Positions 10,313 to 18,209 of a stretch of 25,000 nt of DNA are shown one piece after another. The stretch's first letter is position 1. Each line of letters begins with the position of its first letter. The DNA comes from Chromera velia (Eukaryota; Sar; Chromeraceae), in NCBI GenBank assembly GCA_018398765.1, contig JAHBMJ010001073.1, forward strand, positions 73,568 to 98,567, read 5' to 3'. The notes beneath the pieces are model-generated. The model made no database searches and was not told where the DNA came from. It saw only the letters and a list, made by a program, of their open reading frames with translations. Made by a program: the position numbers and the translations under genes.

Positions 10313-12340
10313 CTATGAGAAAGAAGATTTTGGTTGCTGAGAAGGAGGCTGATCGGAGGCTGGAGAACTGTCACAAGATGATAAAACGGGGGGAGAGACA
10401 GCGGATTCTCCCGAATGGGTTTTCACAACATGAGACTGGGTGCGATTTCCTCGATGCTGCTTCTTCTGTTTGGCTGCTTTCAAACAAGCGGGGAGGTGCT
10501 CATTTGCGAGGACAACCGGAGAAGGAGACAACGGAGGGGATACAGGCGATGCAGGGTCTACCGCAACGGCCGCTGGAGACACAGAAGGGGAATTCAAAGC
10601 GGGTGGGGACTCGGGCGGGGAAGTCCTGTCTATCTCCAGAGGCAGAAAAAATAGATCATTTGCTGCACGGAGAAAATTGATAACGGTGGAGGGGAGTTCC
10701 AAGGATCCAGTCCGATAGTCAAATCGCGCGCCTAGTTTGATGAGACGCTGATTGCCGATGAGTGGGAGGGTGACTGCTTCTGTTTCCATGATGGACGGTT
10801 TCAACACAGCGGGCTGCCCATTTAGTTTGCAAGGAATGGTGGCACGGCGCCGCATCCTTACTTTCGTTCGACAAGCAGTAACAACGGAAAGAGGTGTCAG
10901 TAAATCAGTCTCAGTCCATTGCAACCCTGACTCTTCAGCATGCTTGTTCAGCCAGCCACAAGTACACGTAATGCCACTTGCACCTAGATCAAGCAAACAC
11001 ACAAAACCGTCAAAAGAGAAACCAGAAGAAACAGGAAGAGAAAAAGCTGACTGTGATAAATGCCCTACAGCGGCAGCTGCAGGGAAGGTCTCCGAATCTG
11101 CATCCGATGCCTCTGACTCATTCGTCTCGCCAGTTAGGGCCCCTCCCTGCTGACGAGCTCGCCCCTTCCCTGATTCTGTAGACTGTCTGCCCCTCTTTCC
11201 CTGCCCGCCCCCATTCCCGCCGGACCTGCCCCCACCTCCGCTGTAGCCGTAGGCTCTTAAGAGGGCAAAGTGGTCACGAGCGAGGTCACAGTCACCAGTC
11301 TTGTGTCCCCAGTGATCACAATCGCTGCAGTAGTGCTGTTTCAGGCACTCTTCGGGATGGTGGGTCTTGTGCTCACAGTGAGGGCGCTTGCGAGACGGCC
11401 CACTCGCATGGGGCTGAGGGTGGCCAGTGGAAGAGCGACCCGTTAGCTGCACGCCGTGCGTTTGTGCAGGAATGGACGGATTGGCAGGGAGACGGGAAAA
11501 ACAAGAGGGCTGGGCAAAGTGGCGGAATTTGGCTACCGCTGCACCATCATCTCCATCGAAAGGCACATGGGGGGCGATGCTGCTCTCGATATTCGCACGC
11601 ACAGTGCTGTCGGAAATGCCGTTGATGAGGACCAGGGAAGCGAGCTGCCCCTGACGGCGGGTGAGGGGGTCAAAGAGGGGAACGAGCTTCTTCTCTACCC
11701 TCCAAGTGCTGAGATCGGTTTTGTCTCCCACCCCGGACCACACAGGGACAATCTCTTCCTGCAACGAGAGACGGGAAATTTCTCGGCAGGCTGCTTTCAC
11801 CGTCTCGATGTACTTCTCAACGTTGGAGGAGTCGGAAGTGGACAGAGTAAAAAGGGAGCAGAAGTTTGTGAACATCCGCTTGTGTTCGGTTTCCCCCGAC
11901 GACTGCAAGATAACATTCTTGCAGTGTTCGACATCATCAGACGTGGGGGGAGAGAGATCTGAGATAAGATTGTAGAGCTCAGGATATTTTTGCAAACCCT
12001 GGCGGAATGCTGCTGCACGGATGTCTGACGGCGCACTCGCAGGCTGCAATTTGCAGTGGTCTTCAAACGCCTTGACAATCGTGACTCTACCCCCGTGAGT
12101 GTCCTTGAAGGGGAGCTTGCACTTCCATGGGGCGAATTTCCCCGTGTCAGTGGTGGGGGTGGGAGTGACTGTCGGAGACGGAACAGAAGCTAGAACAGAA
12201 GTGGACTGAGAAAGAAACAACTGCGCTAATTTGTTGAGATTGGCGGTCAACAAGTCTAAGTCAGAGGGGCTGGGGCTTTGATTAGAAGGGCTTTTGGAGA
12301 TAAAACGGCCATCGGCCCCTCGAGGTTGGTCTCCGTCCAT
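10313..12340 (-). CDS. copia Gag-protease polyprotein
   Basis: This is an open frame of 675 codons from MDGDQPRGADGRF. An ATG 25 codons further up (12415) is formed across the LTR/primer-site junction, so the internal Met is preferred. The Gag part includes AFRQGLQKYPELYNL and, near residues 340-360, the zinc knuckle CSDCDHWGHKTGDC, which fits C-x2-C-x4-H-x4-C exactly. A Gly/Arg/Gln-rich stretch follows. The aspartic protease shows LLDLGASG in place of D-T/S-G-A, then a late LPLIGNQRLIKLGARFDY segment as in retropepsins. A Ser/Pro-rich tail ends at TAG 10313-10315. Gag packages element RNA; protease cuts the polyprotein. The Leu in the catalytic triplet casts doubt on protease activity of this copy. 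Confidence 0.85.
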   Translation of the reverse strand: MDGDQPRGADGRFISKSPSNQSPSPSDLDLLTANLNKLAQLFLSQSTSVLASVPSPTVTPTPTTDTGKFAPWKCKLPFKDTHGGRVTIVKAFEDHCKLQPASAPSDIRAAAFRQGLQKYPELYNLISDLSPPTSDDVEHCKNVILQSSGETEHKRMFTNFCSLFTLSTSDSSNVEKYIETVKAACREISRLSLQEEIVPVWSGVGDKTDLSTWRVEKKLVPLFDPLTRRQGQLASLVLINGISDSTVRANIESSIAPHVPFDGDDGAAVAKFRHFAQPSCFSRLPANPSIPAQTHGVQLTGRSSTGHPQPHASGPSRKRPHCEHKTHHPEECLKQHYCSDCDHWGHKTGDCDLARDHFALLRAYGYSGGGGRSGGNGGGQGKRGRQSTESGKGRARQQGGALTGETNESEASDADSETFPAAAAVGHLSQSAFSLPVSSGFSFDGFVCLLDLGASGITCTCGWLNKHAEESGLQWTETDLLTPLSVVTACRTKVRMRRRATIPCKLNGQPAVLKPSIMETEAVTLPLIGNQRLIKLGARFDYRTGSLELPSTVINFLRAANDLFFLPLEIDRTSPPESPPALNSPSVSPAAVAVDPASPVSPPLSPSPVVLANEHLPACLKAAKQKKQHRGNRTQSHVVKTHSGESAVSPPVLSSCDSSPASDQPPSQQPKSSFS

Positions 12341-12405
12341 CAGAGAGGGAAAGCTACACTCTGATACAGACCAACAGACCCTGAGAAGAAAGAGGAAAGA
12401 ACCAA

Positions 12406-12414
12406 CTGCTACCA
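12406..12414 (-). other. Primer binding site, initiator-Met tRNA type
   Basis: Directly after the 5' LTR the minus strand reads TGGTAGCAG, complementary to a tRNA 3' end CTGCTACCA. That matches the 3' end of many eukaryotic initiator Met tRNAs, the usual primer for copia elements. The match stops after nine bases. Confidence 0.7.
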
Positions 12415-12715
12415 TGAAGAGAACTAGAATGGTCCAGCTAAGGACATCAGTCTAGTCACTTACACGGTTCTCTATACAGGAATAATAATGCAAGATATTT
12501 GTCCGGCTTCTGCTCTCATCGATCGAGAGTTGTTCCATCGAATCATCCTGAGCATTTCACTGAGCAATTTCACAACATGGATTGACGCATGCATTTTCTC
12601 CGTCTCCGTAATGTCTCAAGCCGCGCCGCACCGATAGGCAACGCAGCAGCACGGGACCGGCCAAGTCGGGCTGACCAATGCATGCCCGCCTCCTCTCTAT
12701 AAGTGGCTGATTACA
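12415..12715 (-). repeat. 5' LTR of the copia element (301 bp)
   Basis: This is the partner of 6588-6882 with the same TG...CA ends. On the minus strand it begins TGTAATCAGCCACTTATAG and is followed immediately by the primer binding site. It is expected to hold promoter and transcription start; the TATAGAGA near its beginning is the only TATA-like word I note. Confidence 0.93.
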
Positions 12716-13142
12716 CTATCGGCCCCTTTTAGCTAGTAGCGAGTTACCGTCAGTTTGGTAACCATAAGATGGTAACCAGCGGACTTGAAGGCGTGTACCA
12801 TTACTATGGTAGTTCAAGGGAAAACTTAGGTAAAAACAGTTGCTAGACCTATTTTAAAGCCTGACCACTTAACTCATTAGCAGTTTAAAGCTCTGAAATG
12901 ATCATCCTAAAAGAGTATATGCTATACATAATGATATACTAGTTGGAGCGAGTTAGAGTTCAGTCATAAAATGATGAACATTGAATTTTACTAGGATAAA
13001 CTTTTGATCAATGTCAAAAATATGATTCTTACTAGCCTAAAATTGGTTATGTAAGTTAAGTTTGACTCAGAATATAGCCAAATCTGCCTGTTTTTAGCTA
13101 CTAGCACTACCATTTGAACACTACTACCGTAATCACAAAATT
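12716..13142. other. AT-rich left-arm insert of the DNA transposon
   Basis: There is no coding signal. The stretch lies between the copia LTR and the inner inverted block of the host transposon and has no counterpart in the right arm, where only 11 bp separate the outer and inner blocks. GGTAACC-like words recur (near 12755, 12769 and 13143), and AGCTAGTAGC (12730) faces AGCTACTAGC (13096). It could be a further small insertion or a left-arm-specific sequence. Confidence 0.4.
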
Positions 13143-13839
13143 GGTAACCAGGCGGCCTAGTGGCCACCTACCCCCCCGACACCCTAAGCTGTTCTTGAAA
13201 ACATTTTTTAAGATTGGATTTTTCAGCGGCATTTAATTTTAAGTTAGGATTTTTGAGCAGCGGCACCGTTTCGTGCTATTTCGTGCCGCCAAAATTTATT
13301 CCACTGTATGCGTATACGCCCCACTGTCGCACTGCTTTTACGAAGCACCGCGCGGCCCCGGAAACCACGGCCCCGGCATGTCTTTCTGCATGCAGGCGCG
13401 GTGTTTTTTTGAGGGCCCATCAGGCTGCGACATGCAGGCTCAAACGGCAACTGTGCAATACCTCAGAGGGCAGCGCAGTCGCGTATACTCACTCAGTTCG
13501 CAAATCATGCAACGGGTGTATTATGTGTTGTTCAGGTGTGTTACGTGTACGAAATTCAGAAAATAAATCTGAACGTTCAGGAATCTGCACAGCAGAGAAA
13601 AAAAAAAAATCTGAACGTTGGTCACTTTCTCTTGTCCATTCCTTTTTAATCCTCTTACCCTCTCTCTCAAACGTGGAGTTTCTGTTTCTGTTTCTGTTGA
13701 ACCTTCACATACTGAGCTTCCAGCTGATATCGTGTGACTGTCATAGACTGAGCATCGCTGAGTGTCTTGCTTCCTCTCGGACGAGTGCTTCCTTCGAATT
13801 CGCGTGTTGCTTGTTGAATCCCCTTTTCTTTCTGCAACC

Positions 13840-13980
13840 ATGCCTACCAACCCGGCATTTCTCATACAGCTGAACCGCGCCCTGTGGAGCGCCATCAAGA
13901 CTATCAAGAGCTTTGTTGTCTCAATAACTTTGCAGATTCCGGCCCTAAGGACTCAGACAGTGAATGATGCGTTGGCTTGA
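13840..13980 (+). CDS. Short ORF inside the DNA transposon, unknown
   Basis: The 46-codon ORF starts MPTNPAFLIQLNRALW in a favourable context (CAACCATGCC) after a pyrimidine-rich leader and ends in TGA. I recognise no family. It could be a captured host-gene fragment or chance. An internal GTTGTC...TTTGCAG segment of 21 nt looks intron-like but is too short to trust. No other coding evidence supports it. Confidence 0.25.
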   Translation: MPTNPAFLIQLNRALWSAIKTIKSFVVSITLQIPALRTQTVNDALA

Positions 13981-14067
13981 ATGTTGTATGCATGAATGAA
14001 TACTTACAATTCATACATCACTGCTAAAACTAGAGAAAGTGTCACTAGTTTTTTTTTTTTTTTTTTA

Positions 14068-14305
14068 AAGATATAAGCCTTGCATGCGGCGTAGCTTTTC
14101 AAGATATAGGATAAGCTCTTCTTACGGCATAGTTTTTCAAGATATACGCTCTGCTTGTGGCGTATAGCCTTTTAAGATATAGGCTCTGCTTGTGGCATAG
14201 CTTTTTAAGACATAGGCTCTGCTTGCAACACAGCTTTTCAAGATATAGGCCGCGCCTGCGGCGCAGCTTTTCAAAACATAGGCCGCGCCTGCGGCGCGGC
14301 GTTTC
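14068..14305. repeat. Seven-copy 33-bp palindromic subterminal repeat
   Basis: Units are 14068-14100, 14101-14138, 14139-14173, 14174-14206, 14207-14239, 14240-14272 and 14273-14305 (33-38 bp). Each starts AAGATATAGG or a variant and ends AGCTTTTC or a variant. The last unit has a perfect hairpin, GCCGCGCC-TGC-GGCGCGGC, and the sixth a near-perfect one. Earlier units have mostly T or A where these have C or G. The array lies just inside the right terminal region of the TIR element. Confidence 0.85.
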
Positions 14306-14412
14306 AAGAGTAGATTTTTGAGCGGCACAAAATTTTAAGTAGCCTTGAGTGTCAGGGGGGTACGGCCACTTAGTAACCGTCCTACTTTCGTTACTCCTAA
14401 CCGTACTGTGTA

Positions 14413-14420
14413 GTGCTAGG
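14413..14420. repeat. Right 8-bp target-site duplication, GTGCTAGG
   Basis: This is an exact copy of 6543-6550, directly after the right transposon end (CTGTGTA). Confidence 0.75.
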
Positions 14421-14845
14421 ATGAGTGAATGCATGAATGCATGAATGAAGAAATAGACGAATGAATGCACGCTGTATTAAAATCATCTATGCAACATGTT
14501 TTTTGCCGCTGTGCTATGTCCAATTAAAAACTTAAAAATACAGTACATGTTTTTCTTGACTCAGAGATTATGCTACAGTCTAAGACATAGTTATGACCCT
14601 TTTCACACAACACACTTGCTACTTGGGACTACTTAGTACAATTTTTGTAATAAAATATGCTACTTGGCACTTGTATGTTCCACAGTGTATGAACACATAA
14701 AAACAGGCTGACTGCAAACGCTTCAGGCTTATGCAGTGCTGATGTCCTTAGCGTACAACGACGATTTTTCTTTGCCTTTGCCCAGGCCTTTGCATCGTCC
14801 TCAAAAACCTGGCCCTATTCTACCCGTTTTTCTTTGATCCGATCT
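14421..14845. other. Non-coding stretch right of the DNA transposon
   Basis: No gene is seen. The first 50 bp repeat GAATGCAT/GAATGAA words. The rest is moderately AT-rich. It ends at the stop of the minus-strand reading that begins at 14846 and may include its 3' region. Confidence 0.4.
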
Positions 14846-15415
14846 TCATTCCTCTTCCTGCTCAGCGGGTGAATGCATGCAATAGACTGTTTCCACCTGC
14901 ACGCATCTCTGTCGATTTCGCGCTTCATCATAGACTTCTTCAAAGTTTTGCTTCTCTTGGACTACGCCAGGGGTTGCTGGTTGAAGCACATCGCTATCAA
15001 CGAGGGGAAGTCGTGCATCACCCTGTCGTTGCTCTGAGGCGAAACCCTCACAGAGACCTTGAAGGAGGAAAGAAAATTCTTCAGAAGCCTCCAAATCTCC
15101 GGAGCCGTCTCCAACAGCAGGAGCCCTGCTGGTTTCTTCACTTTCGACAACTCTCTCTTTCTCGCATTCTCCGTCTCGTTGTCCTCCTTCTCCTTCCCCG
15201 CCCCCTCCTCCTCCGTCTCGTCTTCCTCCTTCTCCTTTCCCGCCCCCTCCTCCTTGGGCTCTGTCAGCTGGGCGAGATGATCAATCTGGTGCGCCGAGAG
15301 GCCCTTGGACAGGCCGACAAGAGAAGAGAAGACGTTGATGCCGCGTTCGCCCAACCAGCCAGCCAGATAACCGTTCTCAGCCGGGTGCATGGGAGAAATA
15401 GGCAGGCTGCGCAGT
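14846..15415 (-). CDS. Candidate 3' exon block of an unknown minus-strand gene
   Basis: A good acceptor (TTTCTGCAG) precedes 15415. From there one frame reads LRSLPISPMHPAENGYLAGW, then SAHQIDHLAQL, then an acidic-basic linker with a 14-residue tandem duplication (EEEGAGKEKE type). That frame can run on to 14962. A second frame becomes more protein-like from about 15150 (ERVVESEETSRAPAVGDG, then FASEQRQGDARLPL) and ends in TGA at 14846-14848, so a short intron or a frame change may connect them. I recognise no domain. Strand and exon start are fairly supported; the exact reading is not. Confidence 0.4.
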
Positions 15416-15421
15416 CTGCAG

Positions 15422-15741
15422 AAAGTGAGTGCACAATGAAGCGAACAAAAGAAAAGGAAGGAACACAGAAGAGCGAAAAACAACAGATCAGTAAGTACCA
15501 TGTGCCTTCTGAAAGAAAGAGAGAGAAAGAAAGAAAGAAAAGAAAGAAAGAAAGAAAGAGAAAGAAAGAAAGAAAGAAAGAAAGAAAGGAAGAAAGGAAG
15601 AAAGGAAGGAAGAAAGGAAGAAAGGAAGAAAGAAAGAAAGAAAAAAGAAAGAAAGAAAGAGAAAGAAAGAAAGAAAGAAAGAAAGAAAGGAAGGAAGGAA
15701 GGAAGGGAGGAAGGAAGGAAGGAAGAAAGAAAGAAAGAAAA

Positions 15742-15773
<32 letters not shown>

Positions 15774-15829
15774 GAAAGAAAGAAAGAAAGGAAGAAAGGA
15801 AGAAAGGAAGGAAGAAAGGAAGAAAGGAA

Positions 15830-15863
<34 letters not shown>

Positions 15864-16018
15864 GAAAGAAAAGAAAGAAAGAAAGAAAGAAAGAAAGGAA
15901 GGAAGGAAGGAAGGAAGGGAGGAAGGAAGGAAGGAAGGAAGAAAGAAAGAAAGAAAGAAAGAAGGAAAGAAAGAAAGAAAGAAAGAAAGGAAGGAAGAAA
16001 GAACGAAAGAAAGAAGGA

Positions 16019-16050
<32 letters not shown>

Positions 16051-16392
16051 AAAAAGAAAGAAAGAAAGAAAGAAAGAAAGAAGGAAAGAAAGAAAGAAAG
16101 AAAGAAAGAAAAGAAAGAAAGAAAGAAAGACCCATGCAGGACAGGAGACGAGACAGTCGAGAAAGGATATCTTTACAAGCTCATGTCCTGGAAGAATGTC
16201 ACGGCGGCTTCTCGATCATTCTCACATTAATTCTGCCGGAAGGAAGCCAGAATTATGAAAAAAAAAATGAATGAATGAATTAATTAATTAATTAATGAAT
16301 TTTTCTTTTTGTGTCTTGCTTGTCCCAGGCCAAACGCCACATAGGAAATGAATGAAGAAAGAGACAGAAGAAATCGACCTTGACCGGTCTTT
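15422..16392. repeat. GAAA/GGAA purine tract, likely intronic
   Basis: From about 15518 to 16129 the plus strand is almost entirely A and G, made of GAAA and GGAA units with AAAA and GGGA variants. Two stretches about 205 bp apart (near 15570-15720 and 15780-15930) share the same order of GAAA and GGAA runs, including a GGGAGG variant inside a GGAA run, which indicates a longer tandem duplication. A short (GAAT)n/(TTAA)n stretch lies at 16267-16300. The K/R/E-rich and F/L/S-rich translations are artefacts of the repeat. The tract lies between exon-like blocks of the minus-strand gene. Confidence 0.9.
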
Positions 16393-16486
16393 CTACGAGA
16401 GCAACGCGAATCGAATGACCTCGAAGCTCCCATCTGGTTCTGCCCGGAGCTCAACGAAGACGGATGAAGCTCGCCAAATGCAGGAC
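16393..16486 (-). other. Exon-like block with stop, minus strand
   Basis: After an acceptor GCCGACTTGCAG the minus strand reads, in phase 2, SCIWRASSVFVELRAEPDG and then SFEVIRFALLS before TAG (16393-16395). The residue pattern is strongly protein-like for its size. It may be a terminal exon of the gene beginning near 19586, or an internal exon using the GTCATT donor within it. No family is recognised. Confidence 0.35.
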
Positions 16487-17381
16487 CTGCAAGTCGGCAC
16501 AAACAAAAACGAAAGAGTGATGTTCACTTCTAAGCGTTCTACCTTGATGGCAGCTGAGAACTCTCAAAATAATTCAAAGAAGAGATGAGATGAGAGACGG
16601 ATATAGAAGAGGATCAGGATTGAGCACTGAGAGAAAATGAATTAGAGAATCGAAAACTTCAAATATCTTCCGCTCATATTCTGCACCGCCCTGCCAGGGG
16701 TTCCTTCTCTCTGCAGAGTTCACAGCCCCCTGCCATGCTCTTCACTTCCTGTCGTGTCCTTGCAAGCGCGCCCAAGCAGGCGCAGACAGAGACACAGACA
16801 GAAAGAGAACCATCAAAAAGCTGCGGGGGCAGGCACCGAAGGGACCCACATTCCCCGAAATTTCCTTCCTTCCCTTCCCTTGTCTGTATCGAAAGCAATC
16901 CGCACATACGTGTGTGCACAGACTTTCATCTTCTTTGTCGGCAGACCCACGCACGCACGTGCAATCCCGATCAAGCCCAAGGCAGGCAGTCTGACCATCC
17001 TGCAGAAAGGGAAACAATGGGTTTCAATACACAAAATTACACGCCCAAAGGTGAAAGGCAATACAGAACCGCTATCTGCCAATGGACACACTGCTAGAAA
17101 GGCGAAGATTGTGAGCAGCGAAACAGACGGCACGTCGAAAGAACAAAGATGAACAGCTGATCGAAAATAGAAAAAAAACAGAGACATTCACCAGAGACAG
17201 TGACTCGAAAAACGTGAGTTGCCTACGGATTATGTATTTCTACCATCAAGAGAGACGATTTGAAATGTCTCCTTCCAGAGAAGCAAACACTCGTCAGATT
17301 CATGAATCCAGTCAGATAGAAAGTGAAGCTGCACAAGAAGAAACTGGGAGGGATACACTGTGGTCCTCTAACAGACCTCAC
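16487..17381. other. Region without firm features between minus-strand exons
   Basis: This is probably intronic for the minus strand. One further exon-like start is seen: TTTCTGCAG just above 17002, followed on the minus strand by DGQTACLGLDRDC and a cysteine-rich run. It does not join in phase with the exon at 17382-17436, so I do not call it. Nothing else is supported here. Confidence 0.3.
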
Positions 17382-17844
17382 AGGGGCTGCAGCGTCTTCG
17401 ATGGTTCCGGAGGTTATCGAATGAGGCGGCCCCATCCTGCGCAAACAGGGAGACAAACAGAAACACATACAAAAGGGAAGCAGTTGAGATCGGCTACGGC
17501 AGAGTGACACAAGAAGCACGTATACAACAGAAGAGGAGTAAACGAGAAAAGGACACAGATGAGAACAAGGACGGTCCTCCTGCCACATAGAGAGAAAGAC
17601 AGAGAGAAATATACAGAGAACAAGGCAGACAGAAAAACGCGCAGACATCTTGTTGACTGGGTTTTAAGTCCACGCTCTTCACAATTTTCGCCCCCAAAAT
17701 GCACCTTTTAGAAGAGAAACAAAGTAAAGTTTAGTGCAGACTGACTGTGCGTCCACCTCTCGCCTCACGTGTTTTGCCCTCCCATCAGTTTCCGCGGAGG
17801 ACCTGCCGTTTCTCGTCCCCTCACCCCCTTCCCCTTCTCCGACA
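17382..17844 (-). other. Two small exons (17769-17844 and 17382-17436)
   Basis: Exon 17769-17844 (76 nt) lies between acceptor GTGTGCGTGTGCAG and donor GTGAGG. Exon 17382-17436 (55 nt) lies between acceptor TTTGCGCAG and donor GTGAGG. Continuing in phase from the block at 18210-18426, they read VGEGEGGEGTRNGRSSAETD and then DGAASFDNLRNHRRRCSP without stops. The agreement of both splice sites and phase supports them. The sequence is low-complexity and acidic, then basic; function unknown. Confidence 0.45.
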
Positions 17845-17965
17845 CTGCACACGCACACAAGAAACGGAAGGGGAGGGAGGGGAAAGATCTCTAGAGAAAC
17901 GGAAAGGTAAAGGACCTCGGGAGCCGACCCCTATGAGAGAAAACGAGAAAGACCGAACGGACAAA

Positions 17966-17966
<1 letters not shown>

Positions 17967-18003
<37 letters not shown>

Positions 18004-18025
18004 GCAGGCAGGCAGGCAGACAGAC
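17967..18025. repeat. (CAGA)n/(CAGG)n microsatellite in an intron
   Basis: Tetranucleotide repeats, CAGA units with a block of CAGG units. On the minus, transcribed strand this is CTGT/CTGC, the same sense as the repeats before acceptors in the plus-strand genes of this window. Confidence 0.9.
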
Positions 18026-18209
18026 TGCATGTCTTTTTCCCTCCCTTCTTTTCAAGTGCATGGCAGACACGGAAAGAAAGCCTGCCAGACCGGAACGGAA
18101 GCAGCCAGGCAGGCAGGTAGAAAACAGACAGACGGTATGTCTTTCTTGTCCCTCCCTAAGACAGACTCACACATAGACAAAGAGAGATACAGAGACGCAA
18201 TTAACTGAC

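Larger units (their letters stand above)
6588..12715 (-). mobile_element. Ty1/copia LTR retrotransposon, degenerate copy
   Basis: The element is 6128 bp with LTRs at both ends that begin TG and end CA. On the minus strand the order is LTR, primer binding site, Gag with CCHC knuckle, protease, integrase, reverse transcriptase, RNase H, polypurine tract, LTR. Integrase before reverse transcriptase places it in the Ty1/copia (Pseudoviridae-type) group. Gag-protease is one open frame; integrase is separated from it by in-frame stops, RT lies in another frame, and RNase H is interrupted. LTR differences (about five single changes plus a variable 25/31-bp patch) show it is not brand new. The expected 5-bp target duplication is absent (CTTAG left, CTATC right). 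Confidence 0.92.
6551..14412. mobile_element. DNA transposon with TIRs, interrupted by a copia element
   Basis: The left end (6551-6573) and the reverse complement of the right end (14390-14412) share TACACAGTACRGTTAGGAGT and then WAC. The ends are flanked by identical 8-bp duplications GTGCTAGG. A second inverted block lies further in: 13143-13190 matches the reverse complement of 14341-14378 with gaps. Removing the copia insertion leaves about 1.7 kb with no recognisable transposase, so the copy is probably non-autonomous. The 8-bp duplication is compatible with hAT-like or P-like families, but the terminal bases do not match a consensus I know. The left arm is longer than the right because of 12716-13142. 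Internal contents are a 33-bp palindromic repeat array and a short ORF at 13840. Confidence 0.65.

Noticed and set aside
13214-13873. 219-codon plus-strand open frame
   Set aside because: It crosses repeat blocks and the inner part of the TIR element, shows no domain, and has no coding-like bias.
14068-14305. CRISPR-like array
   Set aside because: Units abut without unique spacers, the host is eukaryotic, and no cas genes are present.
14099-14470. Minus-strand open frame with an 11-residue repeat
   Set aside because: The 33-bp DNA repeat is a multiple of three, so the periodic peptide is a by-product. Units of 35 and 38 bp break the period.
15500-16258. Long K/R/E-rich open frames on the plus strand and an F/L/S-rich frame on the minus strand
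   Set aside because: They are translations of GAAA/GGAA repeats, which lack stop codons in several frames. There is no non-repeat coding sequence.
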